From the NCBI GenBank assembly GCA_017304475.1, contig JAFKKV010000021.1, positions 1-64,000 on the forward strand: 64,000 bases of DNA, read 5' to 3'. Position 1 is the stretch's first letter; each line of letters opens with the position of its first letter. Shown piece after piece: positions 36,066 through 44,398 of this stretch. The translations under genes were made by a program, and so were the position numbers. Source of the DNA: Hyphomicrobiales bacterium (GTDB lineage: Bacteria; Pseudomonadota; Alphaproteobacteria; Rhizobiales; Phreatobacteraceae). The notes below the pieces were generated by a model. That model searched no databases, was not told the origin of the DNA, and was given only the letters and a program-made list of their open reading frames with translations.

Positions 36066-37085
36066 ATGTCCGCCAATCCGACCATGCCGCCGATCTATAT
36101 CGACTATCTCAACCGGCTGGACATCGAGGCGCTGGCCATCACCAATGACGAAATCCTCGCGGCGATCGAAGGCTCGCTCGCGACGCAAGGCCGGGGCGAA
36201 GCGGTGATCGAGCCGCGCATGCATCTCGAACCGAAAGTCGCCGACGGCCATTTCAACGTGCTGCGCGGCGCGCTCGGCGGCGACATCGACGCGGCAGGCG
36301 TCAAGGTGGTCGGCGATTTCGTCGACAACTACAAGAAGGGCCTGCCCTCCGAACTTGCCGTTCTCACCCTGTTCGACCGCTTCAACGGCAGTCCCAAAGC
36401 GATCCTCGATGCCTCCGGCATTACCGACATGCGCACCGGCGCGGTCACCGCCATCGGCGCGAAATATCTCGCGCGCAAAGGCTCCAAGGTGCTCGGCCAT
36501 ATCGGCGCCCGCGGCACGGCCTATTGGAACGTCCGGCTGCTCGACCATCTCTTTGATTTCGACGAGATCCGGGTGCATTCGCGCCGTCCGGAAAGCCGCG
36601 ACGGCTTCGCTCGGCGCTTGCAGGAGGATCTCGGCAAACGGGTGATCGCCACCGAGGACTGGCGGACTTGCGTCGAGGGCGCCGACATCGTGGTCGAGGC
36701 CTCCAGGCTGTCGGAGCCGCAGCCCATGCTGAAGACCGCCTGGATCAAGCCCGGCGCCTTCGTCGTGCCCTATGGCACGATGAGCGCGGTGGAACTGTCG
36801 CTCACCGACATCATGGCGAAGCTGGTGGTCGACGACTGGGGCCAGTGCAAGACCGGCAAGTTCGGCTCGCTGCGCGCCCATGTCGAGGCCGGCAAGCTCT
36901 CGGAGGCGACGCTTCACGCCGAGATGGGCCAGATCGTCGCCGGCCTGAAGCCGGGCCGCGAAAGCGAGACCGAGACGATCCTGTTCTGGCATCGCGGCCT
37001 GTCACTGTCGGATATCGCGCTCGGCCATGCCATGCTGGACAAGGGCAGGCGGCTCGGCATCGGCCAGCGGCTGCGTTTCGCATGA
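36066..37085 (+). CDS. Ornithine cyclodeaminase / mu-crystallin family protein
   Basis: This 339-residue protein has the OCD/mu-crystallin fold pattern: IEPRMHLEP (substrate-binding Arg region), GVKVVGDFVDNYKKGLPSE, LDASGITDMRTGAVTAIGAKYLA (conserved TxxRTGA) and the NAD-binding loop VLGHIGARGTAYWNVRLL. The usual GxGxQA appears as GHIGARGTA. Members convert ornithine to proline or reduce cyclic imines or ketoacids. It is co-transcribed with the transporter, so it probably acts on the imported amino compound. Real ornithine activity is not assured. Confidence 0.85.
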   Translation: MSANPTMPPIYIDYLNRLDIEALAITNDEILAAIEGSLATQGRGEAVIEPRMHLEPKVADGHFNVLRGALGGDIDAAGVKVVGDFVDNYKKGLPSELAVLTLFDRFNGSPKAILDASGITDMRTGAVTAIGAKYLARKGSKVLGHIGARGTAYWNVRLLDHLFDFDEIRVHSRRPESRDGFARRLQEDLGKRVIATEDWRTCVEGADIVVEASRLSEPQPMLKTAWIKPGAFVVPYGTMSAVELSLTDIMAKLVVDDWGQCKTGKFGSLRAHVEAGKLSEATLHAEMGQIVAGLKPGRESETETILFWHRGLSLSDIALGHAMLDKGRRLGIGQRLRFA

Positions 37086-37897
37086 GCGGCCCCATCGCCA
37101 ATGCCCGCATGTATGCGGTGACGCCCGAGGCCGAGGCACGCTGGCAGGCGCTGCTCGGCCATGTCGCCGAGGATGCCGGCGTCACGTTCACCTATGAGGC
37201 CTATCCCGCGCCGCGGCCGCTCGAAAAGCTCTGGTCGCGCTCCGACCTCGGCGCCGTCTTCATGTGCGGCTACCCGATCGCGTTGAAACTGGCCGATGTG
37301 ACGCCCATCGCCGCGCCGATACCCGACGCGTCCTGGGCCGAGGGCCGGGCGGTCTATCGCTCCGACCTGATCGTCAGGGCGGGTTCGCCGTTCCAGACAT
37401 TGGCGGATACGTTCGGCGGAAGACTTGGCTGGACGGTCGAGCACTCCCATTCCGGCTTCAATGCGCTGCGCCACCACCTCCTGAAGTTCAGGACGCCCGA
37501 GCGGCCCAAGCTTTACGGTGCGGTGATCGGCAATCTCGTCACCGCGCGACGCGTGCTCGACGAGGTTTTGGCCGGCACCATCGATGTCGGTCCGCTCGAC
37601 GCCTATTGGCATCGTCTGATCGCCCGCGAACGGCCCGAACTCGTCGCCGGCATCCGCGTCATCGATGCCACCGCGCTTGCGCCGGTCCCGGCCTTCGTCG
37701 CCTCCGGTGCCGCTCCGATCGAGCATGTCGAGGCGCTGCGCGAGGCCTTCGCGCAGGCCCATGCACGGTCATGGTTTGCCGAACTGGCCGAGGGCTTGTG
37801 CATCACGGGCTTCAAGCCGGTCGATCATCAGGATTTCGCCACCACCTTGGCCTGGGACAGGGAGGCCAAGGCCGCGGGATATCCGATACCGGCCTGA
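37082..37897 (+). CDS. PhnD-like phosphate/phosphonate-type binding protein, cytoplasmic-looking
   Basis: This 271-residue protein resembles PhnD/TauA-like periplasmic binding domains (ALGAVFMCGYPIALKL-type segment near residue 55; GRLGWTVEHSHSGFNALRHHL; VLDEVLAGTIDVGPLDAYWHRL). It lacks a signal peptide at the ATG 37082, which overlaps the cyclodeaminase stop. Stand-alone PhnD-like proteins of this type accompany catabolic operons and may be enzymes or ligand sensors rather than transport receptors. No PhnC/PhnE partner is nearby. Confidence 0.75.
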   Translation: MSGPIANARMYAVTPEAEARWQALLGHVAEDAGVTFTYEAYPAPRPLEKLWSRSDLGAVFMCGYPIALKLADVTPIAAPIPDASWAEGRAVYRSDLIVRAGSPFQTLADTFGGRLGWTVEHSHSGFNALRHHLLKFRTPERPKLYGAVIGNLVTARRVLDEVLAGTIDVGPLDAYWHRLIARERPELVAGIRVIDATALAPVPAFVASGAAPIEHVEALREAFAQAHARSWFAELAEGLCITGFKPVDHQDFATTLAWDREAKAAGYPIPA

Positions 37898-37918
37898 TCG
37901 TCCGCTTTCGCGGAACGG

Positions 37919-38566
37919 TCAGGCCAGCACGTTGCCGCGCTCGCGCGGTACACGCCAAAGGTACCAGGAGGCGACGGTGCGATGGGGCGCCCAAGCCTTG
38001 CCGATCTCGCGCAACACCCTAGGCTTCGGGGCTTCGCCGAGCGACTTCAGCGCGCGATAACCTTCCCGGACGCCGAAATCGTCGACCGGCAGGACATCGG
38101 GACGTTCGAGCGAATACATCAGCAGCATTTCGACGGTCCAGCGGCCGATGCCCTTCAACGTGACGAGCCGCGCGATCAGGTCCTCGTCGTCCATCGCGGC
38201 TGCTGCCACGCGCGTCGGCACCAGGCCGGTCAACGTTCCCTCCGCGATCGCCTTGATGGTGGCGATCTTCGAGGCCGAGAAGCCGCAGGCGCGCAGGGCA
38301 TCGAAATCGTCGGCCAGGATCTCGCCCGGCGCCGGAAACGGCGAAGCCGGGTGCAGTGCCTTCAGGCGTGCAAGGATGGCGTCGCCGGCCTTGGCGGTGA
38401 GCTGCTGATAGGCGATGGCGCGGACCAGCGCCTCATAAGGCTCGCGGGCGGCCTTCGGATCATGCGTGCAGGGGCCGATCAGGTCGATGACCCCGGCCCA
38501 ATCGGCATCGAGGCCTCGGAGAAACGCGGTCGCCATGCGATAATCATTCGGCTGTGGCATTGTCAT
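37919..38566 (-). CDS. DNA-3-methyladenine glycosylase, AlkA-like (HhH-GPD)
   Basis: This 215-residue protein has the HhH-GPD core: YEALVRAIAYQQLTAKAGDAI, then LVTLKGIGRWTVEMLLMY (helix-hairpin-helix) and the catalytic Asp region VLPVDDFGVREGY. It removes alkylated purines (3-methyladenine, 7-methylguanine) from DNA. It is shorter than E. coli AlkA (282) because it lacks the N-terminal domain, as is common in alphaproteobacteria. It is divergent from alkB and part of an alkylation-repair group. It converges on the PhnD-like gene. Confidence 0.9.
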   Translation of the reverse strand: MTMPQPNDYRMATAFLRGLDADWAGVIDLIGPCTHDPKAAREPYEALVRAIAYQQLTAKAGDAILARLKALHPASPFPAPGEILADDFDALRACGFSASKIATIKAIAEGTLTGLVPTRVAAAAMDDEDLIARLVTLKGIGRWTVEMLLMYSLERPDVLPVDDFGVREGYRALKSLGEAPKPRVLREIGKAWAPHRTVASWYLWRVPRERGNVLA

Positions 38567-38703
38567 TGGAAGATGATCCCGATCCGGGCCCGTGCGTTCT
38601 CTTCGTTTCGAACGGGCGAATGCTGTTTTCGCGTGCCGAAGCGATGTCGCTTCGTCATGTTCCGGGCCTGTAGAGCGGAATGGCGCGAGAATCCAGCCGT
38701 TGA

Positions 38704-38716
38704 ATTTGAAAGCAAG
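38704..38716 (+). promoter_or_regulatory. Ada box AAT-TTGAAA-GCAA upstream of alkB
   Basis: The sequence matches the methyl-Ada recognition element AAT-N6-GCAA exactly and lies 110 bases before the alkB ATG. A near-identical 16-base context (GAATTTGAAAGCAAGG) recurs at 39507 before ogt. The space between it and alkB includes the shared alkA/alkB promoter region. Confidence 0.75.
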
Positions 38717-38825
38717 GGACGGAATGTCCTGGGCGCTTGCATTGATTACTTCGCGTCGGCAAAACCGGCGCGCCGCCGGCGAAGGTCCGCCTCGGCGCGC
38801 CGTGGCAATGGCAGGAGCGACTGAG

Positions 38826-39476
38826 ATGGACGATCTGTTCGGCGACATGGCCGCCGGCATGCCGGAGCGCGAGCAACTGGCTGAGGGCGCGCTGATCCTG
38901 CGCGGCCGGGCGCTTCCGCTCGAAATGGCGCTGCTGGCGGCGATCGAGGGCATCGTCGCCGTGGCGCCGTTCCGCCGCATGGTGACACCCGGCGGCTTCG
39001 AAATGTCCGTCGCCATGACCAATTGCGGCGCGGCCGGCTGGGTCACCGATCGCCGGGGCTATCGCTACGATGCGATGGATCCGGACAGCGGCAAGCCTTG
39101 GCCGCCGATGCCGGAGGCGTTCCTCGCGCTGGCGACGGAAGCGGCGGCAGCGGCCGGCTATGCCGGCTTCGTGCCCGATGCCTGCCTGATCAACCGCTAC
39201 GAGCCGGGCGCCCGGCTGTCGCTGCACCAGGACCGGAACGAGCGCGACTTCGACAATCCGATCGTTTCCGTCTCGCTGGGCCTGCCGGCGACCTTCCAGT
39301 TCGGGGGCCTCAGCCGGACCGACCCGGTGCGCAAGATCCCGCTCCGGCACGGCGATGTGGTGGTCTGGGGCGGGCCGTCGCGCCTGTTCTTTCACGGCGT
39401 GCCGGCCCTGAAGGATGGCGATCATCCAAGGCTCGGCCGGGTCAGGCTCAACCTGACTTTCCGCAAGGCGCTTTGA
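38826..39476 (+). CDS. alkB: AlkB, alpha-ketoglutarate-dependent DNA dealkylase
   Basis: This 216-residue protein matches E. coli AlkB from the N-terminus (MDDLFGDMAAGMPEREQLAE) through FRRMVTPGGFEMSVAMTNCG. The Fe(II) site is HQD in RLSLHQDRNE with the distal His in LFFHGVP; the 2-oxoglutarate arginines are in GRVRLNLTFR. It oxidatively removes methyl groups from 1-methyladenine and 3-methylcytosine. ATG 38826 is chosen on this match; the longer frame from 38592 includes promoter sequence. An Ada box lies upstream. Confidence 0.96.
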   Translation: MDDLFGDMAAGMPEREQLAEGALILRGRALPLEMALLAAIEGIVAVAPFRRMVTPGGFEMSVAMTNCGAAGWVTDRRGYRYDAMDPDSGKPWPPMPEAFLALATEAAAAAGYAGFVPDACLINRYEPGARLSLHQDRNERDFDNPIVSVSLGLPATFQFGGLSRTDPVRKIPLRHGDVVVWGGPSRLFFHGVPALKDGDHPRLGRVRLNLTFRKAL

Positions 39477-39507
39477 CGCCGCCAGCGGCCCTGTTCACCG
39501 GCTTTCG

Positions 39508-39520
39508 AATTTGAAAGCAA
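39508..39520 (+). promoter_or_regulatory. Ada box AAT-TTGAAA-GCAA upstream of ogt
   Basis: This second exact AAT-N6-GCAA element is identical in its spacer to the copy before alkB and lies 76 bases before the ogt ATG, in the 120-base alkB-ogt gap. The distance suits an activator site just upstream of a -35 region. Confidence 0.75.
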
Positions 39521-39596
39521 GGACCGGAGCGTAGCGGCAATCACGACAGCCTATGGTCACTCCAGCTTCGAAGGAACCGAAGACGAGGAGATCAAG

Positions 39597-40118
39597 ATGT
39601 CCAGCACCATCCGTTATGCTTTCGGCGAGAGCTCGCTCGGCGCCTTCATCGCTGCCACATCGGACCGTGGTCTTGTCGCCTTCGAATTCGCCGAGCCAGG
39701 ACCGTCGCCCGTTCGCGCCCTGCAGGATCGTTTCGCGGACAGCCAGGTCGTCGAAGATATGGCGGGGCTCGCCGCAACGATCGGCAAACTCGCCGAAGTC
39801 ATCGCTCATCCCGACCGGGACCCTGGTCTCGCGATCGACCCACGCGGGACCGATCATGAGCTGCGTGTCTGGGAGGCCCTCCGCCGGATCCCAGCTGGCC
39901 GGACGGTGAGCTATGGCGCGATCGCGGCCGGGCTCGGGGCCCCGCGCGAGGCGCGTGAAGTGGCCGAGGCCTGCGCGGCCAACAGCATTGCGATCCTGAT
40001 TCCTTGCCACCGTGTGGTGAAGAAGGACGGCTCGCTCTCCGGCTATCGCTGGGGCTTCAAGCGCAAGCGCGAGCTGATCGCGCGCGAGCAGACGGTCCAG
40101 GCATTCCAGCTTGCCTGA
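39597..40118 (+). CDS. ogt: Methylated-DNA-protein cysteine methyltransferase (Ogt / Ada C-terminal domain)
   Basis: This 173-residue protein has the methyltransferase active site IPCHRVVKKDGSLSGYRWG and the preceding HTH segment RIPAGRTVSYGAIAAGLGAP. The acceptor Cys in PCHRV takes the methyl group from O6-methylguanine in a suicide reaction. It is of the size of Ogt, without the Ada N-terminal Cys cluster that would sense methylphosphotriesters. With alkA and alkB it forms a DNA alkylation repair cluster; an Ada-regulator gene is not in the window. Confidence 0.93.
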   Translation: MSSTIRYAFGESSLGAFIAATSDRGLVAFEFAEPGPSPVRALQDRFADSQVVEDMAGLAATIGKLAEVIAHPDRDPGLAIDPRGTDHELRVWEALRRIPAGRTVSYGAIAAGLGAPREAREVAEACAANSIAILIPCHRVVKKDGSLSGYRWGFKRKRELIAREQTVQAFQLA

Positions 40119-40203
40119 TCAGGCAAGCCGGGGCGGCATGGACAAAGCGGCCTGCTCCTGCTCATGGTGAACCATCCGGCGAGCAGGAGCGGGGCGGCGA
40201 TCC

Positions 40204-40827
40204 ATGGAGCATATCGGCACATTGGCGGCCATTGGCGGCGTGTTTCTCATGGCCTGCCTCAGCCCGGGACCCGTCTTCGTCGTCATCACCTCGACCGCGA
40301 TCGCGGTGTCGCGCAAGGCCGGCGTCCTGGTCGGCCTGGGCGTTGCCGGCGCGACCTTCACCTGGGCTTCGCTCACCATGCTCGGCCTCGGCGTGATCAT
40401 GACACAGGTCGCCTGGCTCCATACCGGCATCCGGCTCGTCGGCGCGGCCTATCTCATCTGGATCGGGCTTTCGATGATCCTCGGCGCCGGCAAGCCGGGC
40501 CAGGCCATCGTCGCACCATCGGTCGATGCGGGGGGGGCCTGGGCCTCGTTCCGGCGCGGCTATCTCACCAGCATCACCAATCCGAAGGCCGCGGCCTTTT
40601 TCGGCAGCATTTTCGCGGTGATGCTGCCGGCCCATGCGCCGTCCTGGGTCTATGCCGCCACGGCCGTCGTGGTCGCGACGCTGTCGGCCTTCTGGCATTG
40701 CGGCCTGGCCTTGGTCTTTTCGGTCGGTGCCGTGCAGGCCGGCTACCGCAAGGCCAAGTCGAGGATCGACCGCGTCGTTGGCGCGGTGCTGATCCTGCTC
40801 GGGTTGAGGCTGGCGATCGCCCGGTGA
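40204..40827 (+). CDS. LysE/RhtB-family amino acid exporter
   Basis: This 207-residue inner-membrane protein has five to six helices and the RhtB/LysE signature near the N-terminus: MACLSPGPVFVVITSTAIAVSRKAG, with later RRGYLTSITNPKAAAFFGSIF. It exports amino acids or related compounds. It follows ogt by 85 bases on the same strand; a functional link is not evident. Its 3' 254 bases are overlapped on the opposite strand by the extended reading frame of the GST gene. Confidence 0.92.
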   Translation: MEHIGTLAAIGGVFLMACLSPGPVFVVITSTAIAVSRKAGVLVGLGVAGATFTWASLTMLGLGVIMTQVAWLHTGIRLVGAAYLIWIGLSMILGAGKPGQAIVAPSVDAGGAWASFRRGYLTSITNPKAAAFFGSIFAVMLPAHAPSWVYAATAVVVATLSAFWHCGLALVFSVGAVQAGYRKAKSRIDRVVGAVLILLGLRLAIAR

Positions 40828-41488
40828 CGCGGACCCGGCTTCTATAGTCCAGGCGACCGTAGAGGTCGCCGAACGGGATCATGACGTGCTCGCGATAGGC
40901 CAGCCGCTGCTGCAGGCGGCGATACCAGGCCTCGACACGCGGTACGGCGGGCCGCTCGATATCGAGCTCGAAATAGCGATAGAGCGTCGTGCCGGTGGGA
41001 ATGTCGGCCAGGCCCAGGCGATGGCCGGAGAGGAATTCCCGGTCTTCGAGAACGCGATCCAGCAGCCGGACATGGGCGGCGCAGCGGGCAATGCTGTCTT
41101 GGATCGCCGGCCAGTTCCGCTGATGCTCCGGCGTTCGATAGAAGCCCCAGAACACCCCTGTGAGGAAAGCCGGCTGCAGCGTCGTCTGCGACCAGTCCAT
41201 CCATCGGTCGGCCTCGGACCGCTCCGCCGCATCCGCCGGCCAGAGCTGTGGACCGCCGTGGCGCGCTGCCAGGTAGCGCAGGATGGCATGGGATTCCCAC
41301 ACGATCGTTCCGCCGTCGTCGATGACCGGCACGCGACCATGCGGGTTCATCGCCAGGAAATCGGGGGCATCCAGGCCGCCGAAGCTCCCGCCGGCTGGAA
41401 TATGCGCGTGCTCCAGCCCCAATTCGCCGATCAGCCACATCACCTTCTGCACGTTGAAGGAATTGCGCCGGCCCCAGATCTTCAACAT
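40574..41488 (-). CDS. Glutathione S-transferase with a read-through antisense tail
   Basis: The first about 215 residues are a normal GST: thioredoxin-like N-domain (MLKIWGRRNSFNVQKVMWLI, with NPHGRVPVIDDGG and the glutathione-contacting WESHAILRYLA), and a helical C-domain with LADIPTGTTLYRYFEL. A usual GST ends near REHVMIPFGDLYGRLDY. Here the frame continues for about 85 Arg/Pro-rich residues that are simply the complement of lysE. In a neighbouring frame a TAG occurs right at that point (40845-40850 region), so a frameshift or loss of the native stop is likely. The enzyme core should be intact. It converges with lysE. Confidence 0.85.
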   Translation of the reverse strand: MLKIWGRRNSFNVQKVMWLIGELGLEHAHIPAGGSFGGLDAPDFLAMNPHGRVPVIDDGGTIVWESHAILRYLAARHGGPQLWPADAAERSEADRWMDWSQTTLQPAFLTGVFWGFYRTPEHQRNWPAIQDSIARCAAHVRLLDRVLEDREFLSGHRLGLADIPTGTTLYRYFELDIERPAVPRVEAWYRRLQQRLAYREHVMIPFGDLYGRLDYRSRVRVTGRSPASTRAGSAPRQRRGRSSTWPCGSRPARHRPKRPRPGRNARRPTASRPRRPWRHRPRTAHGPAASPRKCCRKRPRPSDW

Positions 41489-41520
41489 CGATTGTCCCTG
41501 TCGAACCCATCTGCTGGTGG

Positions 41521-43248
41521 TCAGCCGGGCGATAGCGCGGCCGGCGTGGTTTTGGCCAGCACAGTGACGGCTTCCTGCACGCTGTGGAACAGCCTGTTCT
41601 CGCCAAGGTCGGCAAGAATGCCGAACCGGTCGAGCGCCTCCCGGGCGCGCACCGATTCCAGCCGAGCAATGGCGAAATCAATGCCGCCGGCCCTGCAGCT
41701 CGCGATCACCGCCCGCAAGGCGGCCGCGGCGGTATAGTCGACATTGGCGATGCCGCTGGCCTCGAGAACGACAAGCGATATGGGGCGCTTGCAGGTCGAG
41801 ATGAGGTTCGTCACGCCGCGTTGGAAGATCTGCGCATTGGCGAACAGCAAGGGCGCGGGGAAGCCGACGACGAGCACGCCGGGCTGGAGCTCACCGGAGG
41901 CATGCGCGCCGGGCGGCCACCAGACCGTCGTACCGGGAATGCGCTGAAATTCGATGGGCCGGGTCTGGATGGTCATCCAGACGCCGTGCAGCAGCGACAG
42001 GCCGACGCCGATCGCGACCCCGGTCTGGATCGGCAGCACGATGATCGCGGCCGCGGTCAGCAGGATCAGCGCGAATTCGGCCGGCGCCTGCCGGGCGATC
42101 GTGGCCATGGTCGTGAAGCGAAAGATGCGCTGGGCGACGAACAGCAGCACGCCGGCAAGGGCTGCTTCGGGCACATGGGCCAGCAGGGCTCCGCCGAACA
42201 GCACGAGCAGGAGCACGATGGCCGCCGCGACCAGCGGGCCCGCCTGCGACACGCCGCCGGTCTCGGCGACGACGGCGGTGCGCGGCGGACTGGCATTGAC
42301 CGGCATGGTTCCGAGCAGGCCGGCCAGGAGGTTCGCCGTGCCGGCACCGATAAAGTCGCGGTTGATGTCGGGCGCGCGGCCTCCCGGGTCAGGGAAGGAA
42401 TGGCTGACGGCAGCCGTCTGCATCATGATGACGAGCGCGATCATCAGCGCCAGCGGCACGAGCTGGCGCAGGTCCTCGAAATCGAAATCCGGCATGACGG
42501 GGTGGGGCAGGCCGCCGGGCAACGTGCCGATGACCGCGACACCGTGGCGCTCCAGCTGGAAGGCGACGACGGCCGATGTCGCGAGCGCGACCGCGATGAG
42601 CGCGCCGGGAATGCGGCCGCTGATCCGCTCGGAGACGAGCATGATCGCCAGCACGCCGAGCCCGAGGCCGGCCGAGACGGGATTGATCGCGGCGATCTGG
42701 CTGATGATCGCGGCGAGTTTGCTGAACATGTCGCCGGGGCCGACCGTCAGCCCGAACAGGCTCGGCAATTGCGACACGACGATATGCACGGATATGCCGG
42801 CGAGAAAGCCGGTCACCACCGGCTCGGACAGGAGATCCGCGACCCAGCCGAGCTTGAGGGTGCCACCCAGCAGAAGCAGGACCCCGACGATGAGGGCGAG
42901 TGTGACGGCAGCCGCGCCGAGCGTCGGCGAGCCGGAGGCGGCCAATGCCGCGAGCGCTCCGGCGAAGATCGGGGTGATGGTGGAATCGACACCCACGGTC
43001 AGGATGCGGTTGGCACCGGCGACGGCGAACCCTATCGTCGCGCCGATGAAGGCGTAGAAGCCGATCTGGGGGTCGAAACCGCCGAGCTTGGCGGTCGCCA
43101 TCTGCTCGGGGATGGTGATGGCGGCGAGCGTCAGTCCGGTCAGGATATCACGCCCGAATGCCGCGTAGCCAGGGGCGGCCGGAACGCCGGCCGGCCTGGA
43201 GCCGGCGGCGGGTCGAGGGTGTGAAGAGCCGGGCGCTTCGTCGTTCAT
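41521..43248 (-). CDS. SulP-family anion transporter with C-terminal STAS domain
   Basis: This 575-residue protein has the SulP core (AFGRDILTGLTLAAITIPEQM, GVDSTITPIFAGALAA, and the NASPPRTAVVAETGGVSQ region) with some 10-14 helices, and a STAS domain at the C-terminus (ISLVVLEASGIANVDYTAAAAL). It transports sulfate, bicarbonate or other anions. The start ATG at 43248 (MNDEAPGSSHPRP) gives a Pro-rich cytoplasmic leader. It lies 32 bases downstream of the GST start region on the same strand, so they may share a transcript. The substrate is unknown. Confidence 0.92.
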   Translation of the reverse strand: MNDEAPGSSHPRPAAGSRPAGVPAAPGYAAFGRDILTGLTLAAITIPEQMATAKLGGFDPQIGFYAFIGATIGFAVAGANRILTVGVDSTITPIFAGALAALAASGSPTLGAAAVTLALIVGVLLLLGGTLKLGWVADLLSEPVVTGFLAGISVHIVVSQLPSLFGLTVGPGDMFSKLAAIISQIAAINPVSAGLGLGVLAIMLVSERISGRIPGALIAVALATSAVVAFQLERHGVAVIGTLPGGLPHPVMPDFDFEDLRQLVPLALMIALVIMMQTAAVSHSFPDPGGRAPDINRDFIGAGTANLLAGLLGTMPVNASPPRTAVVAETGGVSQAGPLVAAAIVLLLVLFGGALLAHVPEAALAGVLLFVAQRIFRFTTMATIARQAPAEFALILLTAAAIIVLPIQTGVAIGVGLSLLHGVWMTIQTRPIEFQRIPGTTVWWPPGAHASGELQPGVLVVGFPAPLLFANAQIFQRGVTNLISTCKRPISLVVLEASGIANVDYTAAAALRAVIASCRAGGIDFAIARLESVRAREALDRFGILADLGENRLFHSVQEAVTVLAKTTPAALSPG

Positions 43249-43318
43249 CGCACGAGCATAGGCCGATTGCCGGCCGGCGACATTGGGAGAGCCACGAAGG
43301 GGCCGCCGGTGGGCATTC

Positions 43319-44239
43319 TCAGCCGAGCCCGATCGAACGTTCCAGTTCGGTGAGGCCAAGGAACAGCCGCCGCATCTCGGTCAATCCGAATTCGGTCGGC
43401 GCTTGCGCCGGCTGGCGTTCGAACACTTCGCCGGCGCCGATCCGCTGCGCCATGAAGCGCTTGCCGTAGCAGAGGAGGGCCGGGATCGACCGGATCATGA
43501 AGACGATCAGCGGCAGCAGCTCCTTGTGCAGGCGTTCGGCTTCCGCCAGTGCCTCGGGCGTACCTTTACGGAACAGCTCGTAGATCCTGACCTGCACGGG
43601 CAGGCAGTCCGGCGCCGGAATGAGCCCGGCGGCGCCGGCGCGCAGCACCGAGAGATATTCGATGCCGCCATGGCCGCCGAATACGGCAAGCTTGCCTTCG
43701 GTCGCCGCCACCAGCGTTTCGGTATCGACCGCCGTGCCTTCGCCTTTCAGCACGGTGATGTTGCCGTGATTGCGGTTCAGCGCCGCCATGGCCGGGATCG
43801 ACAGCCAGACGTCGAGATTGAACGGATTGTGCTGGATCGCCACCGGGCAATCGAGCGCATCGGCGACGCTGCCGAAGAAGCGGACGAGGCCGGCCTCGCC
43901 ATCGTCGGGCCGTGGCGGCGGCTGCAGGATCACCCAGTCGGCACCGCGCGCCCTGGCCTCCCGGGCAAAGTCGGTCTGGGCCGCGACCGTCGTGCCGGCG
44001 ACCGTCACGGCATAGGGCAGGCGGCCGCCATTGACCTCGGCCACCAGCGCCGTGAGCTCCAGCCTCTCCTCGACCGAGAGCTTGTTCGCCTCGGTGACGA
44101 GGCCGAGCAGCATCAGGCCATGGGCGCCGGCGGCGATGCAATGCTCCACCTGGGCGCGCATGGCTTGCCGGTCGAACCGGCCGTCGGGGCCGAAAAATGC
44201 GTAGAGCACGGGATAGACGCCGGCAAAATGGGAGATCAA
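43319..44239 (-). CDS. DapA-family (N-acetylneuraminate lyase superfamily) aldolase, variant active site
   Basis: This 306-residue TIM-barrel protein has the Schiff-base lysine in NITVLKGEGTAVD. Two usual DapA features differ: the tyrosine of the YNxP motif is His (AIQHNPFN), and the GTTGE loop reads GLVTEANKLSVEER. It is therefore probably an aldolase or hydratase for another 2-oxo acid rather than a lysine-pathway enzyme. TTG at 44239 is taken as start since GGAGG lies 5 bases upstream; the ORF can be read 5 codons further up. It is divergent from the luciferase-like monooxygenase, with a LysR-type dyad between. Confidence 0.85.
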   Translation of the reverse strand: MISHFAGVYPVLYAFFGPDGRFDRQAMRAQVEHCIAAGAHGLMLLGLVTEANKLSVEERLELTALVAEVNGGRLPYAVTVAGTTVAAQTDFAREARARGADWVILQPPPRPDDGEAGLVRFFGSVADALDCPVAIQHNPFNLDVWLSIPAMAALNRNHGNITVLKGEGTAVDTETLVAATEGKLAVFGGHGGIEYLSVLRAGAAGLIPAPDCLPVQVRIYELFRKGTPEALAEAERLHKELLPLIVFMIRSIPALLCYGKRFMAQRIGAGEVFERQPAQAPTEFGLTEMRRLFLGLTELERSIGLG

Positions 44240-44311
44240 GCAGGCCTCCTTCAAATGTGCAGCCTCGCGCCGGCCGGTCCGGCCCTGCCTGATGCCGACT
44301 GAACGATCCGG

Positions 44312-44327
44312 TTATAGCACCTATAGG
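44312..44327. promoter_or_regulatory. LysR-type dyad, site A (TTATAGCACCTATAGG)
   Basis: A perfect T-N11-A dyad (TATAG-CAC-CTATA) lies between the divergent DapA-like and LLM monooxygenase genes, 72 bases before the monooxygenase ATG. The same 16-bp motif occurs at 50021-50036 (opposite strand) and 51952-51967, each before another operon of the cluster. Confidence 0.75.
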
Positions 44328-44398
44328 ATCTCTCTCTTAGACCTGGGTGCCGCCGCATCGTAGCAATCATCGCACGGCCACCGTTTGAGGAAAGCGCG

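Noticed and set aside
37919-38825. Third Ada box for alkA on the minus strand
   Set aside because: TTGC-N4-ATT near 38756 has the wrong spacing; no exact TTGC-N6-ATT was found.
41584-43224. 546-codon plus-strand frame opposite the SulP gene
   Set aside because: Antisense composition; SulP and STAS motifs are on the minus strand.
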